A DNA stretch of 64,000 bases from CAVYUC01 sp963783085 (GCA_963783085.1 CAWAMJ010000011.1:124001-188000), one strand, 5' to 3'. Numbered from the stretch's first letter, positions 9,876-21,134 are shown. Notes: generated by a model from the sequence alone, not told the origin. Numbers and translations are program-made.

Positions 9876-9905
9876 AATAATCCCGGCAAAAGTGCCGGGA
9901 TTATT
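9876..9905 (+). terminator. Perfect 13-bp stem terminator after the peptidase gene
   Basis: AATAATCCCGGCA pairs perfectly with TGCCGGGATTATT across a 4-base loop (AAAG), followed by TATTTTAAAG. It lies 150 bp after the peptidase stop and 140 bp before narK, insulating the nar cluster. Confidence 0.75.
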
Positions 9906-9979
9906 TATTTTAAAGACTCTCAGCTTTCCTGTAATGTACAATTTCATTTTGGGTGTTATTCAACATCTATTGTTAAAAA

Positions 9980-9995
9980 TGTCACAATTGTTACA
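9980..9995. promoter_or_regulatory. CRP/FNR-type palindrome upstream of narK
   Basis: TGTCACAATTGTTACA is an inverted repeat with 7 of 8 positions paired (TGTNACAA/TTGTNACA), similar in size and symmetry to CRP/FNR-superfamily operators. A possible -7 element TAAATTCG is at 10017-10024. A start site about 7 bp past it would place the palindrome centre near -41, the class II activator position. The regulator is not in the window. Inference: oxygen- or nitrogen-oxide-responsive control of narKGHJI. Confidence 0.45.
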
Positions 9996-10047
9996 ATAAA
10001 AACTTTCCGGTTTCTGTAAATTCGTTAATCTGATTTAAACACCTGAT

Positions 10048-11349
10048 ATGATTGTCAAAGGAAACTCAAAAAGGGGATTGACTGCTACCACCCTTGGATT
10101 CTTTTTCGGTTTTGCAGCAGTTGCATTGTATGGCCCTACCGCCATAAAATTTAAGGAAGCGTTGGATTTATCGCCAACATTACTGGGTCTCTTAATTGCC
10201 ATACCCGCGCTTTCCGGGTCGCTGCTCCGCATTCCTTTCGGCGCCTGGGTGGATACAACCGGCGGCAAAAAACCTTTTTTCATTCTTATGTTGCTGAGTG
10301 TAATCGGACTGGGCGGGGTGACAACGCTCCTTTACACAACTTACCCCGACGGAATGACGGGAACGTATGGGTTGATTCTGGTTTTTGGATTTCTGAGTGG
10401 TTGCGGCATTGCAACTTTTTCCGTCGGAATCGGACAAACATCATACTGGTTTCCAAAGCACAAGCAGGGAATGGCCCTCGGCACGTTCGCGGGGATCGGT
10501 AACCTTGCGCCGGGAATATTCTCAATTGTCCTTCCCTTGTTTCTTACGTCTTATGGGTTCATTTCAGCCTATTTTGCCTGGTTCCTTTTTTTACTAGTCG
10601 GAACCATTATCTATGGGATTATTGGTGTAAACGCATCCTATTTCCAATATCGTAAAAGCGGAATATCAGATGCTGAAGCCAAAGCTAAAGCCAGGGAACA
10701 AGGCCAGGAAATTTTCCCCGCCGGGAGCGTGAAAGACAGCCTGATGAATTCGGCAAAAATAAAAAATACCTGGGCATTGGTTGTGCTTTATTTTACCACT
10801 TTCGGTGGTTTTATTGCTTTAACCGCTTGGTTCCCTACCTACTGGGCGGAATATCAAAATTATGCGCCTGTAAAAGCCGGGCTATTTACTGCCATGTTTT
10901 CGATTCTGGCTTCGGCTATTCGTGTTCCGGGCGGTTCGGTTTCCGATAGGTTGGGGGGAGAAAAAGTGGCCCTGCTTTCCATGTTCGCCATCCTAATTGC
11001 TGCTGTCATCTTATCTTTTGCCCATGCCATATCCATAAGTATAATTGCGGTAATTCTGCTTGCCCTTGGTATGGGAATTGCCAATGCGGCCATATTTAAA
11101 CTGGTGCCGGTTTTTGTTCCAAAAGCCGTTGGCGGGGCTGCCGGGTGGGTTGGCGGACTTGGCGCTTTCGGAGGATTTGCTTTGCCGCCGGTTATGGGTG
11201 CAATTGCAGGCGCATACGGAAAAGTTGGTTATGCCCGCGGTTTCCTGGTATTTATTGCGCTTGCCGTTATCGACCTGATTATTATCGCTGTTTTGCTGAA
11301 AAACAAAAAAAATGAAAATCCAGCTGCTAACGTTGATAACCGGCATTAA
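10048..11349 (+). CDS. narK: NarK-type MFS nitrate/nitrite transporter
   Basis: A 433-residue major facilitator with 12 predicted membrane segments and a cytoplasmic loop near 205-230 rich in K, A and E. NarK features are the early GFFFGFAAVALYGPTAIKF helix, RIPFGAWVDTTGGKKPF (MFS motif A, about 56-72), GTFAGIGNLAPGIFS (nitrate-signature-like glycine helix) and a second glycine-rich helix GGAAGWVGGLGAFGGF. It imports nitrate and/or exports nitrite across the inner membrane. It is first in a nar cluster, 60 bp ahead of narG, behind a CRP/FNR-like palindrome. Whether it is a symporter or antiporter is not clear from sequence. Confidence 0.9.
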   Translation: MIVKGNSKRGLTATTLGFFFGFAAVALYGPTAIKFKEALDLSPTLLGLLIAIPALSGSLLRIPFGAWVDTTGGKKPFFILMLLSVIGLGGVTTLLYTTYPDGMTGTYGLILVFGFLSGCGIATFSVGIGQTSYWFPKHKQGMALGTFAGIGNLAPGIFSIVLPLFLTSYGFISAYFAWFLFLLVGTIIYGIIGVNASYFQYRKSGISDAEAKAKAREQGQEIFPAGSVKDSLMNSAKIKNTWALVVLYFTTFGGFIALTAWFPTYWAEYQNYAPVKAGLFTAMFSILASAIRVPGGSVSDRLGGEKVALLSMFAILIAAVILSFAHAISISIIAVILLALGMGIANAAIFKLVPVFVPKAVGGAAGWVGGLGAFGGFALPPVMGAIAGAYGKVGYARGFLVFIALAVIDLIIIAVLLKNKKNENPAANVDNRH

Positions 11350-11409
11350 CGACGGAGTTTTTCTTTCGGGAAAGTTGGAATAAATGATTATTGAATTGAA
11401 AAAAAACTA

Positions 11410-14400
11410 ATGAATCGACACATGAGCTTACTTAACAGATTGTTTTATTTTAGCAAAAACGTATCGAAAAGCCCTGATAAACACATAGCAACTACCGATG
11501 AAAAGCGTAACTGGGAAAGCCTTTACCGAAACCGCTGGCAATTCGATAAAGTGGTGCGGTCGACTCATGGCGTGAACTGCACGGGCTCCTGTTCGTGGAA
11601 AATATATGTGAAAAACGGATTGGTGACCTGGGAAGTTCAGCAAACCGATTATCCGGAAACCAGGCCCGGACTTCCAAATCACGAACCGCGTGGTTGTCCG
11701 CGCGGAGCAAGTTATTCCTGGTATTTGTACAGCGCCAACCGGATTAAACATCCAATGATCCGGGCTACACTGGTGAAAGAATACCGAAAAGCAAAAACGG
11801 AAACGAACGATCCGGTAACGGCGTGGGAAAACCTCATGAAAAACGCAACTTTTTCGAAGAAATACAAAGCCGAACGCGGGTTGGGCGGATTGGTACGCGC
11901 TGACTGGGACGAGGTAAATGAAATAATCTCCGCGGCCAATATTTACACGATTAAAACCTTTGGCCCCGACCGGATTGCAGGGTTCACACCAATCCCGGCC
12001 ATGTCAATGGTGTCCTATTCTTCAGGCACCCGGTATTTAAGTTTGCTGGGGGGAACAGTACTTAGTTTTTACGATTTTTACTGCGACCTTCCGCCCGCTT
12101 CCCCGCAAACGTGGGGTGAACAAACCGATGTCCCGGAAAGCGCCGACTGGTATAACTCGTCGTTTCTGATGCTCTGGGGTTCCAATGTTCCGCTGACCCG
12201 AACTCCCGACGCGCCATTCTATACGCAGGTCCGGTATAAAGGCACAAAAACTGTTAATATTTCACCGGATTTTAACGAAGCTGCAAAATTTGCCGACCTG
12301 TGGATGAAACCCAAACAAGGAACGGATGCTGCACTGGGAATGGCTATGGGACATGTAATTCTCAAAGAATTTTACCTCGATAAAAAAATACCGTATTTTG
12401 AAAATTACGCAAGGCAATATACCGATCTGCCTTTTCTGGTTAAAATAAAAAAAGAAGAAGGGAGATTTGTTGCGGGGCAAATCATTCGGGCCGGTGATTT
12501 TAAAACCCGGTGGAGAGATGAACAAAGTGCCGGCTGGAAACCGGTTTTATTCGATGAAAGCAGCTGCTGATTTTGTTATTCCCAACGGCACCATTGGTTC
12601 CCGCTGGGACAAAAGCAAAAAATGGAACCTGGAATTAAAAGACGCTCTTACCGGAAAAGATATTAATCCGCAGTTGTCGGTAATTGATGACCGGGATGAT
12701 TTAATTGATGTTGCATTTCCGTTTTTTGGCGGCGAAACTTATAAACACGAGCATTACAAAGCTACGGAGCATCCGGATGTTATTGAACGGAAAGTGCCGG
12801 TCCGCAAATTTGCTGATACCGGGGATTACTATTGCACGGTTTTCGATTTGATGGTTGCCGGTTACGGCATTGCAAGAGGCTTCGAAGATCAATTTTCTGC
12901 CAGTAATTACCAGCAGGCACTGCCTTACACGCCGGCATGGCAGGAAAAAATTACAGGAGTTCCGGCCAGCCAGGTTGTTTCCACCGCCCGCCAGTTTGCG
13001 GAAAATGCGGCAAAAACCGAAGGCCGGTCGATGATTATTATCGGAGCCGGTGTAAATCACTGGTTTCATACGGATATGATTTACCGCAGCGCCATTAATA
13101 TGCTGGTACTTTGCGGATGTGTGGGAAAATCGGGCGGAGGCTGGTCGCATTATGTGGGGCAGGAAAAAGTCCGTCCGCAAACTGGTTGGTTGCCGCTGGC
13201 TTTCGCGCTGGATTGGAACCGTCCGCCGCGACAAATGAATACCACATCCTATTTTTACATGCATACCAACCAGTGGCGATATGAAAAAGTAGACCTGTCG
13301 GAGTTGATTTCCCCTTTGGCAAACAAAGAAGAATGGGCCGGTAAATCAATGATTGACTGCAATATAAAAGCCGAACGAATGGGATGGTTGCCATCGAGTC
13401 CGCAACTGGGTGAAAATCCGTTACATTTGGCAAAACAGGCGGAATCCGAAGGCAAAAATGTTGAACAATTCATTGTGGAAAAGCTGAAAAACAAAACGTT
13501 GAATATCGCCTCGGAAGATCCGGATAATCCTAAAAATTTTCCACGAAACCTGTTTGTCTGGCGGTCGAATTTAATTGGCTCGAGCGCAAAAGGGATGGAA
13601 TATTTTATGAAACATCTTTTGGGAACCCAAAACAGCGTTCTTGGCGATGATTTGAAAGCCAACGGAAAAGCTATTCCCAGTGAGGTGAAATGGCACGATG
13701 AGGCGCCCGAGGGGAAACTCGATTTGCTGGTCACCCTCGATTACCGGATGTCGACAACAACCCTTCATTCTGATATCGTTTTACCGGCAGCCACATGGTA
13801 TGAAAAAAATGATTTAAGCACCACGGACATGCATCCTTTTATCCACCCGTTTTCAGCGGCAGTGGATCCGGTTTGGGAAGCCCGCTCCGACTGGGACATA
13901 TTTAAAGCACTTTCTCAAAAATTCTCCGAATTAACCGCCAATCATCTTGGAAAAGAGAAAGATATTGTACTGCTGCCTCTTCAACACGATACCCCGGCGG
14001 AAATCCCGGAAACGGCATTGGTGGAAGACTGGAAAGAAAAAGATATAGAATTAAAGCCGGGAAAAAATATGTCGAAAATACTGGAAGTAGTTCGGGATTA
14101 TCCTGCAACTTACCACCGGTATACCAGCCTGGGGCCGCTCATGGAAAAAGCCGGAAACGGGGCCAAGGGAATTAGCTGGGACACACATTCTGAAATTGAA
14201 TTATTAAAAAAACTAAACGCTACATCGGAAAACGGCCTGGCAAAACTGGACACCGATATTCAGGCAGCCGAAACCATTCTGATTTTAGCGCCTGAAACAA
14301 ACGGACAGGTCGCTGTAAAAGCATGGAAATCATTGGAGGAATCAACCGGCAGGCAACACACGCATCTGGCAAAAAAACGCGAAGATGAAAAAATCAGGTT

Positions 14401-15136
14401 TAAGGATTTGCTTCGTCAGCCCCGGAAGATAATTACATCGCCCATATGGAGCGGAGTAGATTCGGAAGAGGTTTCCTATAATGCCGGCTACACCAATGTT
14501 CATGAATTAATTCCATGGAGAACATTAACAGGAAGGCAAACCACTTACCAGGACCATCCGTGGATGATTGCTTTTGGCGAAAATCTGGTATGCTACAAAC
14601 CACCCATCAATACAAAATCGGTACAAAAAGCGCTGGAAAAACTCGGTGAATCTGAAGAACACCTGATTATAAATGTAATGACGCCGCATAACAAGTGGAC
14701 CATTCACTCATCGTGGTCGGATAACCTGATAATGCTGACTTTGGGACGTGGCGGGCCAGTGGCCTGGATGAGTGAAAAAGATGCCCGGAAAATCAACCTG
14801 AAAGACAACGACTGGATTGAAGCATTTAATGTAAACGGAGCTTCGGTTGCCCGCGTGGTTGTTTCGCAACGGATTCCCGAGGGAGCCTTAATCATGTACC
14901 ACAACCAGGAACGAACCGTGAATATGCCGGTGAACCAAATTAACGGCAACCGGGGCGGCGTTCATAATTCCGTGGAAAGGATGATCCTGAAACCAACGCA
15001 CATGATCGGCGGATATGCACAGTTGAGCTATGGATTCAACTATTATGGAACAATTGGGTCAAACCGCGACGAATTTGTTGTTATCCGTAAACTGAAAAAA
15101 GTTGAATGGAAGGATGAAGCATCCGTAGAAAACTAA
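11410..15136 (+). pseudogene. narG: Respiratory nitrate reductase alpha subunit, +1 frameshift as sequenced
   Basis: Catalytic Mo-bisMGD subunit reducing nitrate to nitrite with quinol electrons from NarHI. The first frame (11410-12570, 386 residues) has the FS0 cluster ligands H53, C57, C61 and C96 and the Mo ligand D222 (LSFYDFYCDLPP), numbered almost as in E. coli. That frame stops at TGA 12568-12570 after WKPVLFDESSC. The family's next segment, DFVIPNGTIGSRWD, continues in the +1 frame from 12569 and runs on to 15136 with the rest of the protein intact. One extra base between about 12551 and 12568 explains this; joined, the product would be about 1241 residues, the normal NarG length. This may be a sequencing or assembly error, a recent mutation, or (less likely) recoding. 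A separate restart protein from the second frame would lack FS0 and the Mo ligand. Confidence 0.9.
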
Positions 15137-15148
15137 AAAACTCATATC

Positions 15149-16633
15149 ATGCAAATACGAGCTCAGATAGCCATGGTTTTAAACCTCGACAAATGCATTG
15201 GTTGTCACACTTGTTCCGTCACCTGTAAAAATGTATGGACTTCCCGGAAAGGAACGGAGTATGTCTGGTTTAACAACGTGGAAACCAAACCTGGAATAGG
15301 ATATCCTGATGAATGGGAAAATCAGGAGCGTTGGAAAGGCGGCTGGAAACTGGATAAAGATAAGCTAAAACCGCGGATGGGAAATAAAGCGCGGATCATG
15401 CGCAACATTTTTGCCAATCCCAATATGCCGCTTATTGAAGATTATTATGAACCGTTCACATTCAATTATTCCATTTTGCAAAGCGGTTCGCGGTTTAAAA
15501 CGCCTCCATCGGCACGCCCCTACTCCATTGTTACCGGTAAACCCATGGAAAATATTGAAAAAACTCCAAACTGGGAAGATGATCTGGGGGGCGAATTCGA
15601 AAAAAGAAGCCGGGAAATCAACTTCGAAAAAGTTCAAAAAGAGATCGTCGGGGAATTCGAAAATTCTTTCATGTTATACCTTCCGCGAATTTGCGAGCAC
15701 TGTTTAAATCCCAGTTGCCTGGCAGCCTGTCCGTCCGGGGCCATTTACAAACGTGAAGAAGACGGTATCGTTCTCATCGATCAGGATCATTGTCGTGGCT
15801 GGCGGCAGTGTGTAACCGGTTGTCCGTACAAAAAGGTTTACTTCAACTGGGAAACCAATAAATCGGAAAAATGCACGTTTTGTTATCCAAAAATCGAAGT
15901 CGGCGAACCAACTTTGTGCAGCGAATCATGCGTAGGACGGTTGCGGTATATCGGAATCATGCTTTATGATGCCGATAAAATTCTTGAAACAGCCGAAACA
16001 ACAAATGAACAGGATTTATATCAGGCACATCTTAATCTGTTTCTCGATCCGAACGATCCGGAAATAATTGATTTGGCAAAAAAACAGGGAATCCCGAACA
16101 ACGTTTTACAGGCCGCTCAGAAATCACCCATTTACAAACTGGCCATGGACTGGAAAATTGCTTTTCCTCTGCATCCTGAATACAGAACGCTTCCCATGGT
16201 TTGGTATGTGCCTTCGCTTTCACCAATTCAGGCTGCCGCTGATGCGGGAAAAATAGGCGCCAACGGAATTCTTCCCGACGTGGAATCGCTGCGGATATCC
16301 AACCAATATTTAGCCAATATTTTCACTGCCGGCGACGAAAAACCAGTGATAGCAGCTTTGAAAAAAATGTTGGCAATGCGCGCCTATATGCGCAGCAAAA
16401 CAGTTGATAATGAAATTAATACAAACGTTTTGAAAGAAGCGGGACTTACAGCGGAAGAAACGGAAAAGATGTACCGCCTTCTCGCACTTGCCAATTACGA
16501 CGAGCGTTTTGTAATTCCCACATCACATAAAGAATATGCTGAAAATGTATTTCACAAAAAAACCACAGGCGGCTATCCGGAAGGTGACAGCGCCCAATCC
16601 GATAAATTAAAAAACCTGTTTGGAGGGATTTAA
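15149..16633 (+). CDS. narH: Respiratory nitrate reductase beta subunit
   Basis: A 494-residue iron-sulfur subunit passing electrons from NarI hemes to NarG. Four cysteine clusters are visible: CIGCHTCSVTC near the N-terminus, CEHCLNPSCLAAC, CRGWRQCVTGCPYKK (tryptophan in place of one cysteine, diagnostic of the [3Fe-4S] site) and CTFCYPKIEVGEPTLCSESC. VWFNNVETKPGIGYP and WENQERWKGGW are typical NarH sequence. Length matches the family (about 490-510). It begins 12 bp after narG and ends 2 bp before narJ, consistent with translational coupling. The frame is intact, unlike its neighbours narG and narJ. Confidence 0.95.
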   Translation: MQIRAQIAMVLNLDKCIGCHTCSVTCKNVWTSRKGTEYVWFNNVETKPGIGYPDEWENQERWKGGWKLDKDKLKPRMGNKARIMRNIFANPNMPLIEDYYEPFTFNYSILQSGSRFKTPPSARPYSIVTGKPMENIEKTPNWEDDLGGEFEKRSREINFEKVQKEIVGEFENSFMLYLPRICEHCLNPSCLAACPSGAIYKREEDGIVLIDQDHCRGWRQCVTGCPYKKVYFNWETNKSEKCTFCYPKIEVGEPTLCSESCVGRLRYIGIMLYDADKILETAETTNEQDLYQAHLNLFLDPNDPEIIDLAKKQGIPNNVLQAAQKSPIYKLAMDWKIAFPLHPEYRTLPMVWYVPSLSPIQAAADAGKIGANGILPDVESLRISNQYLANIFTAGDEKPVIAALKKMLAMRAYMRSKTVDNEINTNVLKEAGLTAEETEKMYRLLALANYDERFVIPTSHKEYAENVFHKKTTGGYPEGDSAQSDKLKNLFGGI

Positions 16634-16635
16634 AC

Positions 16636-17260
16636 ATGATTAAAACCTACAAAATATTGTCGCTGTTGCTTTCGTATCCCACGGTTGAATTACATGATTT
16701 CTTGCCGGAAGCAGAAAAGGTATTAGCAAAAGAAGCGCTCCTTCCCAAAGAAAAAATTGCAGATATTATCCATTTTTTGCATCATTTCAAAGGCATGAAT
16801 ATCGTTGACTGGCAGGCGGAATATGTCCAGTTGTTCGATTATTCACGAAGTGCATCGCTGCATCTGTTCGAGCACATCAAAAGCGATTCGAAAGACCGGG
16901 GGCAGGCCATGGTCGATTTGCTTGAATTTTACAACGGACATGGGTTGGAGCTTTCGATTAACGAACTTCCCGACTACCTGCCTGTTTTTCTGGAATTCCT
17001 GTCGACCCTGAAAGCAGATATTGCCGCAGAGCTTTTGGCAGAACCGGTTCAGATTATCGGCCGGATTCATGAAGCGTTGAATGAGAAAAAAAATATGTAC
17101 CGGCATGTTATCATCGGGCATTCTCTCCTTGTCGGCCAAAAAGGTTGATTTTGGCGCCGTTAATGAAATTATTAAAAACGAAAAAACGCTGGATTTGGAT
17201 GCCGAATACGATGAAAAACCGGTAGAATTCAGCGGTGGTGATTGTATGAACTGTAAATAA
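16636..17260 (+). pseudogene. narJ: Nitrate reductase assembly chaperone, +1 frameshift as sequenced
   Basis: NarJ binds apo-NarG during Mo-cofactor insertion and is not part of the final enzyme. The first frame (16636-17148, 170 residues) contains the family landmarks ILSLLLSYP, DWQAEYVQLFDYSRSASLHLFEH and ELPDYLPVFLEFL. It ends early at TGA with GHSLLVGQKG. The +1 frame carries a sensible continuation, GILSLSAKKVDFGAVNEI through a tail ending GGDCMNCK, stopping at 17260, 6 bp before narI. A single extra base between about 17098 and 17118 accounts for it, giving about 207 residues when joined. This is the second +1 shift in the same cluster, with the same three explanations as for narG. Confidence 0.85.
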
Positions 17261-17266
17261 TCAACT

Positions 17267-17941
17267 ATGGAACGTTATATCAACAACCTGTTTTTTACGT
17301 ACTTCCCCCACATTGCATTTGCCGTTTTCTGGTTCGGTTTAATTACCCGGATCATCGTCGCGAACAAAACCATTCAGGCAAAATCGACTCAACTCATGGC
17401 AGATAAAGGAGTGAAATGGGGAAGTAATTTATTCCATTGGGGAATTATCGTTGTGTTTTTAGGCCATTTTACGTTGTTCCTGCCGGAAAAAGTTTATCAC
17501 CTGGTTATGTCTACCGAAACCAAACGCATGATTGCCATCATTTTTGGTTCAATATTCGGCTTGCTCACCCTGATCGGATTAATCATTTTAACCGGCAGGC
17601 GTTCCATTGATAACCGGCTCCGGTTTACCAGCCGGTTCAATGATTATTTCATTTTGGCGCTTTTGCTTATTGAAACATTGCTGGGCCTGGTTTCGGTATT
17701 TACCACGGCATCTTCGCCTGTGGAGAGTTACGTTTCATTGGGGCGATGGGCGCAACAGGTAATAACTTTTCAACCCGATGCCGGAGACTTAATTGCCAGT
17801 CAAAGCGTGATGTACAAAATTCATTTTGTTATCGGATTAATTGTTTTTATGATTTTTCCTTACACCAAGCTCATGCACATGCTGGTTTATCCGGTTGCAT
17901 ACTTTTTCAGATCCGGTTACCAACTGGTTCGCAGAAGATAG
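17267..17941 (+). CDS. narI: Respiratory nitrate reductase gamma subunit (cytochrome b)
   Basis: A 224-residue inner-membrane di-heme subunit that oxidises quinol on the periplasmic side. Five membrane segments are visible, the first near residues 3-28 (YINNLFFTYFPHIAFAVFWF). Candidate heme-ligand histidines lie in LFHWGIIVVFLGHFTLF (about 56-72) and IHFVIGLIVFMIF followed by LMHMLVYP (about 184-206). Length fits the family (about 225). It starts 6 bp after the restored end of narJ. It is convergent, with only 15 bp between, with the FAD oxidoreductase at 17957. Confidence 0.92.
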   Translation: MERYINNLFFTYFPHIAFAVFWFGLITRIIVANKTIQAKSTQLMADKGVKWGSNLFHWGIIVVFLGHFTLFLPEKVYHLVMSTETKRMIAIIFGSIFGLLTLIGLIILTGRRSIDNRLRFTSRFNDYFILALLLIETLLGLVSVFTTASSPVESYVSLGRWAQQVITFQPDAGDLIASQSVMYKIHFVIGLIVFMIFPYTKLMHMLVYPVAYFFRSGYQLVRRR

Positions 17942-17956
17942 TAATTTCGACTTCCG

Positions 17957-18997
17957 TCAGGCAGATGTATATCTTTCCAGAGAAGCTTCCGTCGGAACGG
18001 AATAGCCATTTTGGGTAAGTAGTTTCAGCATTTCACCTGCAAAATACGGAGCCAGCATCACTCCCTTTGTTCCCAAACCATTAAAAACCGATAAATTTCC
18101 GTAAACAGGATGGATTCCCAGCACGGGCCGCCGGTCGGAAGTAGCCGGTCGAATTCCGGCCCAATGGTTTTCGACTGAAAACTGGCAGGAAATTATCTTC
18201 CCAAGTTGTTCAGTCAGAAACAATTTCCCGGCTTCTGTAGGTTGCTCCGATGTATAATCCCAGTTATAAGTGGAACCTGTTTTAAATTTCTGTTTCCCTA
18301 CCGGAAGGACAAATATTCTTTTATTAAGGATAAAATCTTCCGGTAACCCGGGAATATAGACCAATAGAATTTCACCTTTGGTTGGAACCAATTTTATAAA
18401 ATTGAAAAAAGGATTTTCCGCCAAATATGCGCCTTCACAAAAAATAATTTTGGAAGCATTCCGGGTTTCCGGATTTAACGGGTTGAAATCGTCAAAACCG
18501 AACGTTGTTTTCAACAGTAAATTTTGTTTGGTGAAAAACTCATCCGCAGCCTTTAAAAATCGGTACAGATTTAAATATCCCGAACCGGTTACCCGCCCGT
18601 AAGCAGTTGCCGCAACCAGCTCTTTTACCGGCGCCTTTTTGTGAACGGAAACAATGTATTTTGAAAATTCCGGTTTTGTTCGTTTTTCCGTCCACCACTG
18701 TTCTTCCTGAACAGAAAGCGGTTTGATAATGTCTTTTTCGAAATAAAATTTCTGCCCAAGAAGTTGCTCCAGTTCACTGTACTTTTCTTTCATCACCGGC
18801 AGCAATTCATCCGCCATCCAGCTTTTGGTGAGCCGCTTAAACACCAGCGGATTAAACATTCCGGCAGCCACTTCCGTTGCGCGACTTTTCACCGGCGAAG
18901 AAATGATCCGGAAATCAAGATTGTTTTTCAGCATTTCGAAAGCCAGCATTGTTCCGGCCAAACCATTCCCAACAATTAAAAAATCAGTTTTTTTCAT
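17957..18997 (-). CDS. FAD-dependent oxidoreductase, DAO (DadA/ThiO-like) family
   Basis: A 346-residue flavoprotein. It opens [19 protein letters not shown], the FAD dinucleotide-binding fold GxGxxG, and closes with [17 protein letters not shown] and [18 protein letters not shown], the family's C-terminal FAD-contact motif. Such enzymes oxidise amino acids or imino acids such as glycine; the substrate here is unknown. The start at 18997 puts the Rossmann motif at the very N-terminus, whereas an upstream ATG adds 25 basic residues that do not look like coding. It overlaps the end of the DUF255 gene by 14 bp, so the two are co-transcribed. Confidence 0.85.
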   Translation of the reverse strand: MKKTDFLIVGNGLAGTMLAFEMLKNNLDFRIISSPVKSRATEVAAGMFNPLVFKRLTKSWMADELLPVMKEKYSELEQLLGQKFYFEKDIIKPLSVQEEQWWTEKRTKPEFSKYIVSVHKKAPVKELVAATAYGRVTGSGYLNLYRFLKAADEFFTKQNLLLKTTFGFDDFNPLNPETRNASKIIFCEGAYLAENPFFNFIKLVPTKGEILLVYIPGLPEDFILNKRIFVLPVGKQKFKTGSTYNWDYTSEQPTEAGKLFLTEQLGKIISCQFSVENHWAGIRPATSDRRPVLGIHPVYGNLSVFNGLGTKGVMLAPYFAGEMLKLLTQNGYSVPTEASLERYTSA

Positions 18998-21017
18998 TCG
19001 GCTGGTTAAGCAATTGCAATGCTTCGTTTTTCGTTTCAACCGGCATATAACAGGAGCCTTCACGACAAACATAAATCAGATTTTTCCCTTTCACGAACCG
19101 GTCTTTTAAAATTGGAACTGTACTTTCGGCAGTGGCGGATATCCAAATTACGTTGGGGCGATAGTCAACCTGCATTTCCTGAATCAACGATTGTGCATTC
19201 CTGCCGCAAACCACCACTTCAAAAAATGGTTTTGTCAGTTTCAAAAGCAGTATCCCCCAGTTGGAATAGGCGGTTGGATAGGAAGAAAATAATTTGGTAT
19301 TTAACCGGAGCATCTTTTTTGCCTGCTCCAAATATGCAGGTTTGCCAAGGATGAGGTACAAGCGATGCAGGTTGTTTGCCATCACCGAATTGGCAGCGGG
19401 AATTACATTGTCCTGATTTTGGTAATGATTGGTCACCACCGACTGATTATCTTTTTCGGCATAAAAAAACAGGCCGTTTTCCGGATTGTAAAAATTTGAA
19501 AAAGCATATTCCTGAAGTTTTTGTGCGTCGTTCAGCCAGTCAGCAGAGCCGGTGGCTTCAAACAACGACAGGAAAGCCTGGACAGTGAAAACATAATCTT
19601 CGAGGAAGCCATCGACCGCACTTTTCCCGCTTTTCCAGGTGTGAAACAGTTTGCCGTCAGACTGCATGATACTATCCCGGATAAAACCGGCATTACGCAG
19701 CGCCAGCGACAGAAACCATTCATCGTGAAACGTAAAATATGCGTCGGCCAATCCCTGCGTCGCCAGGGAATTCCAGGAAACCAGCGTTTTATCATCCAGT
19801 CCCGGGCGTGTCCGGTTTGCCCGCTTCTTCGTTAATTTTTCCTTCCACACCTTCACTTTTTCCCGTAAGTGTTGCACGGAGATGTTCTTTTCTTTGGCGT
19901 ATTCTTCATCGGGTTTGTTGCGCCACAAAATGTAATTTCCTTCTTCCCATTCTGCTTCGGGTTCAATGCTGTAATATCCGGCAAACATTTCAAATTCATC
20001 GTGTAAAATTTCCTGCAATTCCGAAGAATTCCACACATAAAATTTGCCTTCAACGCCTTCGCTGTCGGCGTCGAGCGATGAATAAAAAGCGCCGCTTCCG
20101 TCCATCAGTTCCCTTTCCAGGAACTTCGCCGTTTCGTACACAACAACTTTAAATTCTTCGTTTTGAAATTGCTGAAAACCTTTTGCATACACGCTGAGCA
20201 ATTGTCCGTTGTCGTACAACATTTTTTCGAAATGCGGGACTATCCATTTTTCATCGACAGAATACCGGGCAAAACCACCTCCAACCTGGTCGTAAATACC
20301 ACCCTGTGCCATTCTCTGCAAAGTCAATTCAACAAAATCGGATATCTTTTTATCCTGGTTATGAAATCCATAAGAAAGTAAAAATTCCAGGTTTACCGGC
20401 ATCGGGAATTTCGGTTGCCCTTTTTTCCCGCCCCACTCCAGGTCAAAATTATTTTTCCACTTCGTTACAGCCATTTCCGGCAAATCTTCCTCAATTTCCG
20501 AATCGCCATTTTCAACAATCAGCGAAACCTGTTGAATTCCGTTTTGCAGCTGGCTGGCATATTGTTCAGTTTGGGCGGGATCATTCCGGTGAAAAGTTGC
20601 TACGCCCGTGAGGTTCTGCATCCACATGTCTTTAGGAAAATAAGTGCCGCCCCAAACCGGACGACCATCAGGGAGGGCAATAACGTTCAGCGGCCAGCCT
20701 CCCGATTGCCGCATCAGTTGAACCGCCGTCATGTAATAATTATCCACATCGGGACGCTCCTCGCGATCCACTTTTATGCAAACAAAATTGCGGTTCATCA
20801 TTTCAGCCACCTTTTCGTCTTCAAAACTTTCGTGCTCCATTACGTGGCACCAGTGGCAGGCTGCATATCCGATGCTCACCAGGAGCAGTTTATTTTCTTT
20901 TTTTGCTTCCGCCAAAGCTTCTTCGCCCCAGGGCTGCCAGTTCACCGGATTATGTGCGTGTTGCAGCAAATAAGGCGATGACGAATGGACAAGATTATTG
21001 GTATGTGTGTGTTTCAT
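18984..21017 (-). CDS. Thioredoxin domain-containing DUF255 (YyaL/SPATA20-like) protein
   Basis: A 677-residue protein. The thioredoxin-like domain at the N-terminus (about 1-165) starts [20 protein letters not shown] and contains [19 protein letters not shown] with a CHWC pair. An (alpha/alpha)6-barrel domain like those of N-acylglucosamine epimerases follows ([30 protein letters not shown]). Length equals the family's usual 650-700. The biochemical role of this widespread family is not established. No export signal is seen, so it is cytoplasmic. It is the first gene of a two-gene operon with the FAD oxidoreductase. Confidence 0.88.
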   Translation of the reverse strand: MKHTHTNNLVHSSSPYLLQHAHNPVNWQPWGEEALAEAKKENKLLLVSIGYAACHWCHVMEHESFEDEKVAEMMNRNFVCIKVDREERPDVDNYYMTAVQLMRQSGGWPLNVIALPDGRPVWGGTYFPKDMWMQNLTGVATFHRNDPAQTEQYASQLQNGIQQVSLIVENGDSEIEEDLPEMAVTKWKNNFDLEWGGKKGQPKFPMPVNLEFLLSYGFHNQDKKISDFVELTLQRMAQGGIYDQVGGGFARYSVDEKWIVPHFEKMLYDNGQLLSVYAKGFQQFQNEEFKVVVYETAKFLERELMDGSGAFYSSLDADSEGVEGKFYVWNSSELQEILHDEFEMFAGYYSIEPEAEWEEGNYILWRNKPDEEYAKEKNISVQHLREKVKVWKEKLTKKRANRTRPGLDDKTLVSWNSLATQGLADAYFTFHDEWFLSLALRNAGFIRDSIMQSDGKLFHTWKSGKSAVDGFLEDYVFTVQAFLSLFEATGSADWLNDAQKLQEYAFSNFYNPENGLFFYAEKDNQSVVTNHYQNQDNVIPAANSVMANNLHRLYLILGKPAYLEQAKKMLRLNTKLFSSYPTAYSNWGILLLKLTKPFFEVVVCGRNAQSLIQEMQVDYRPNVIWISATAESTVPILKDRFVKGKNLIYVCREGSCYMPVETKNEALQLLNQPNEKN

Positions 21018-21126
21018 TTTCAGAAAAATTAAATTTCCACAGAAGTTGGTTTTATCAAGCTGTTTTACACCATTTTGTTAATGAAAACAACTGCACCGGT
21101 TGAAAGTTTTAAGGTTTGTCATCTGA

Positions 21127-21134
21127 TACTTTTG
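21127..21134 (+). promoter_or_regulatory. Bacteroidota -7 element TACTTTTG
   Basis: TACTTTTG matches TAnnTTTG exactly and lies about 100 bp upstream of the FKBP lipoprotein start at 21237. It falls inside the in-frame extension that reaches back to 21075, which argues that the extension is leader. A good -33 element at the expected spacing is not obvious. Confidence 0.35.

Noticed and set aside
12467..12568. Second narG frame starting as its own gene at 12467
   Set aside because: Residues before 12569 in that frame do not resemble NarG and overlap good NarG sequence in the other frame; it is a frameshift continuation.
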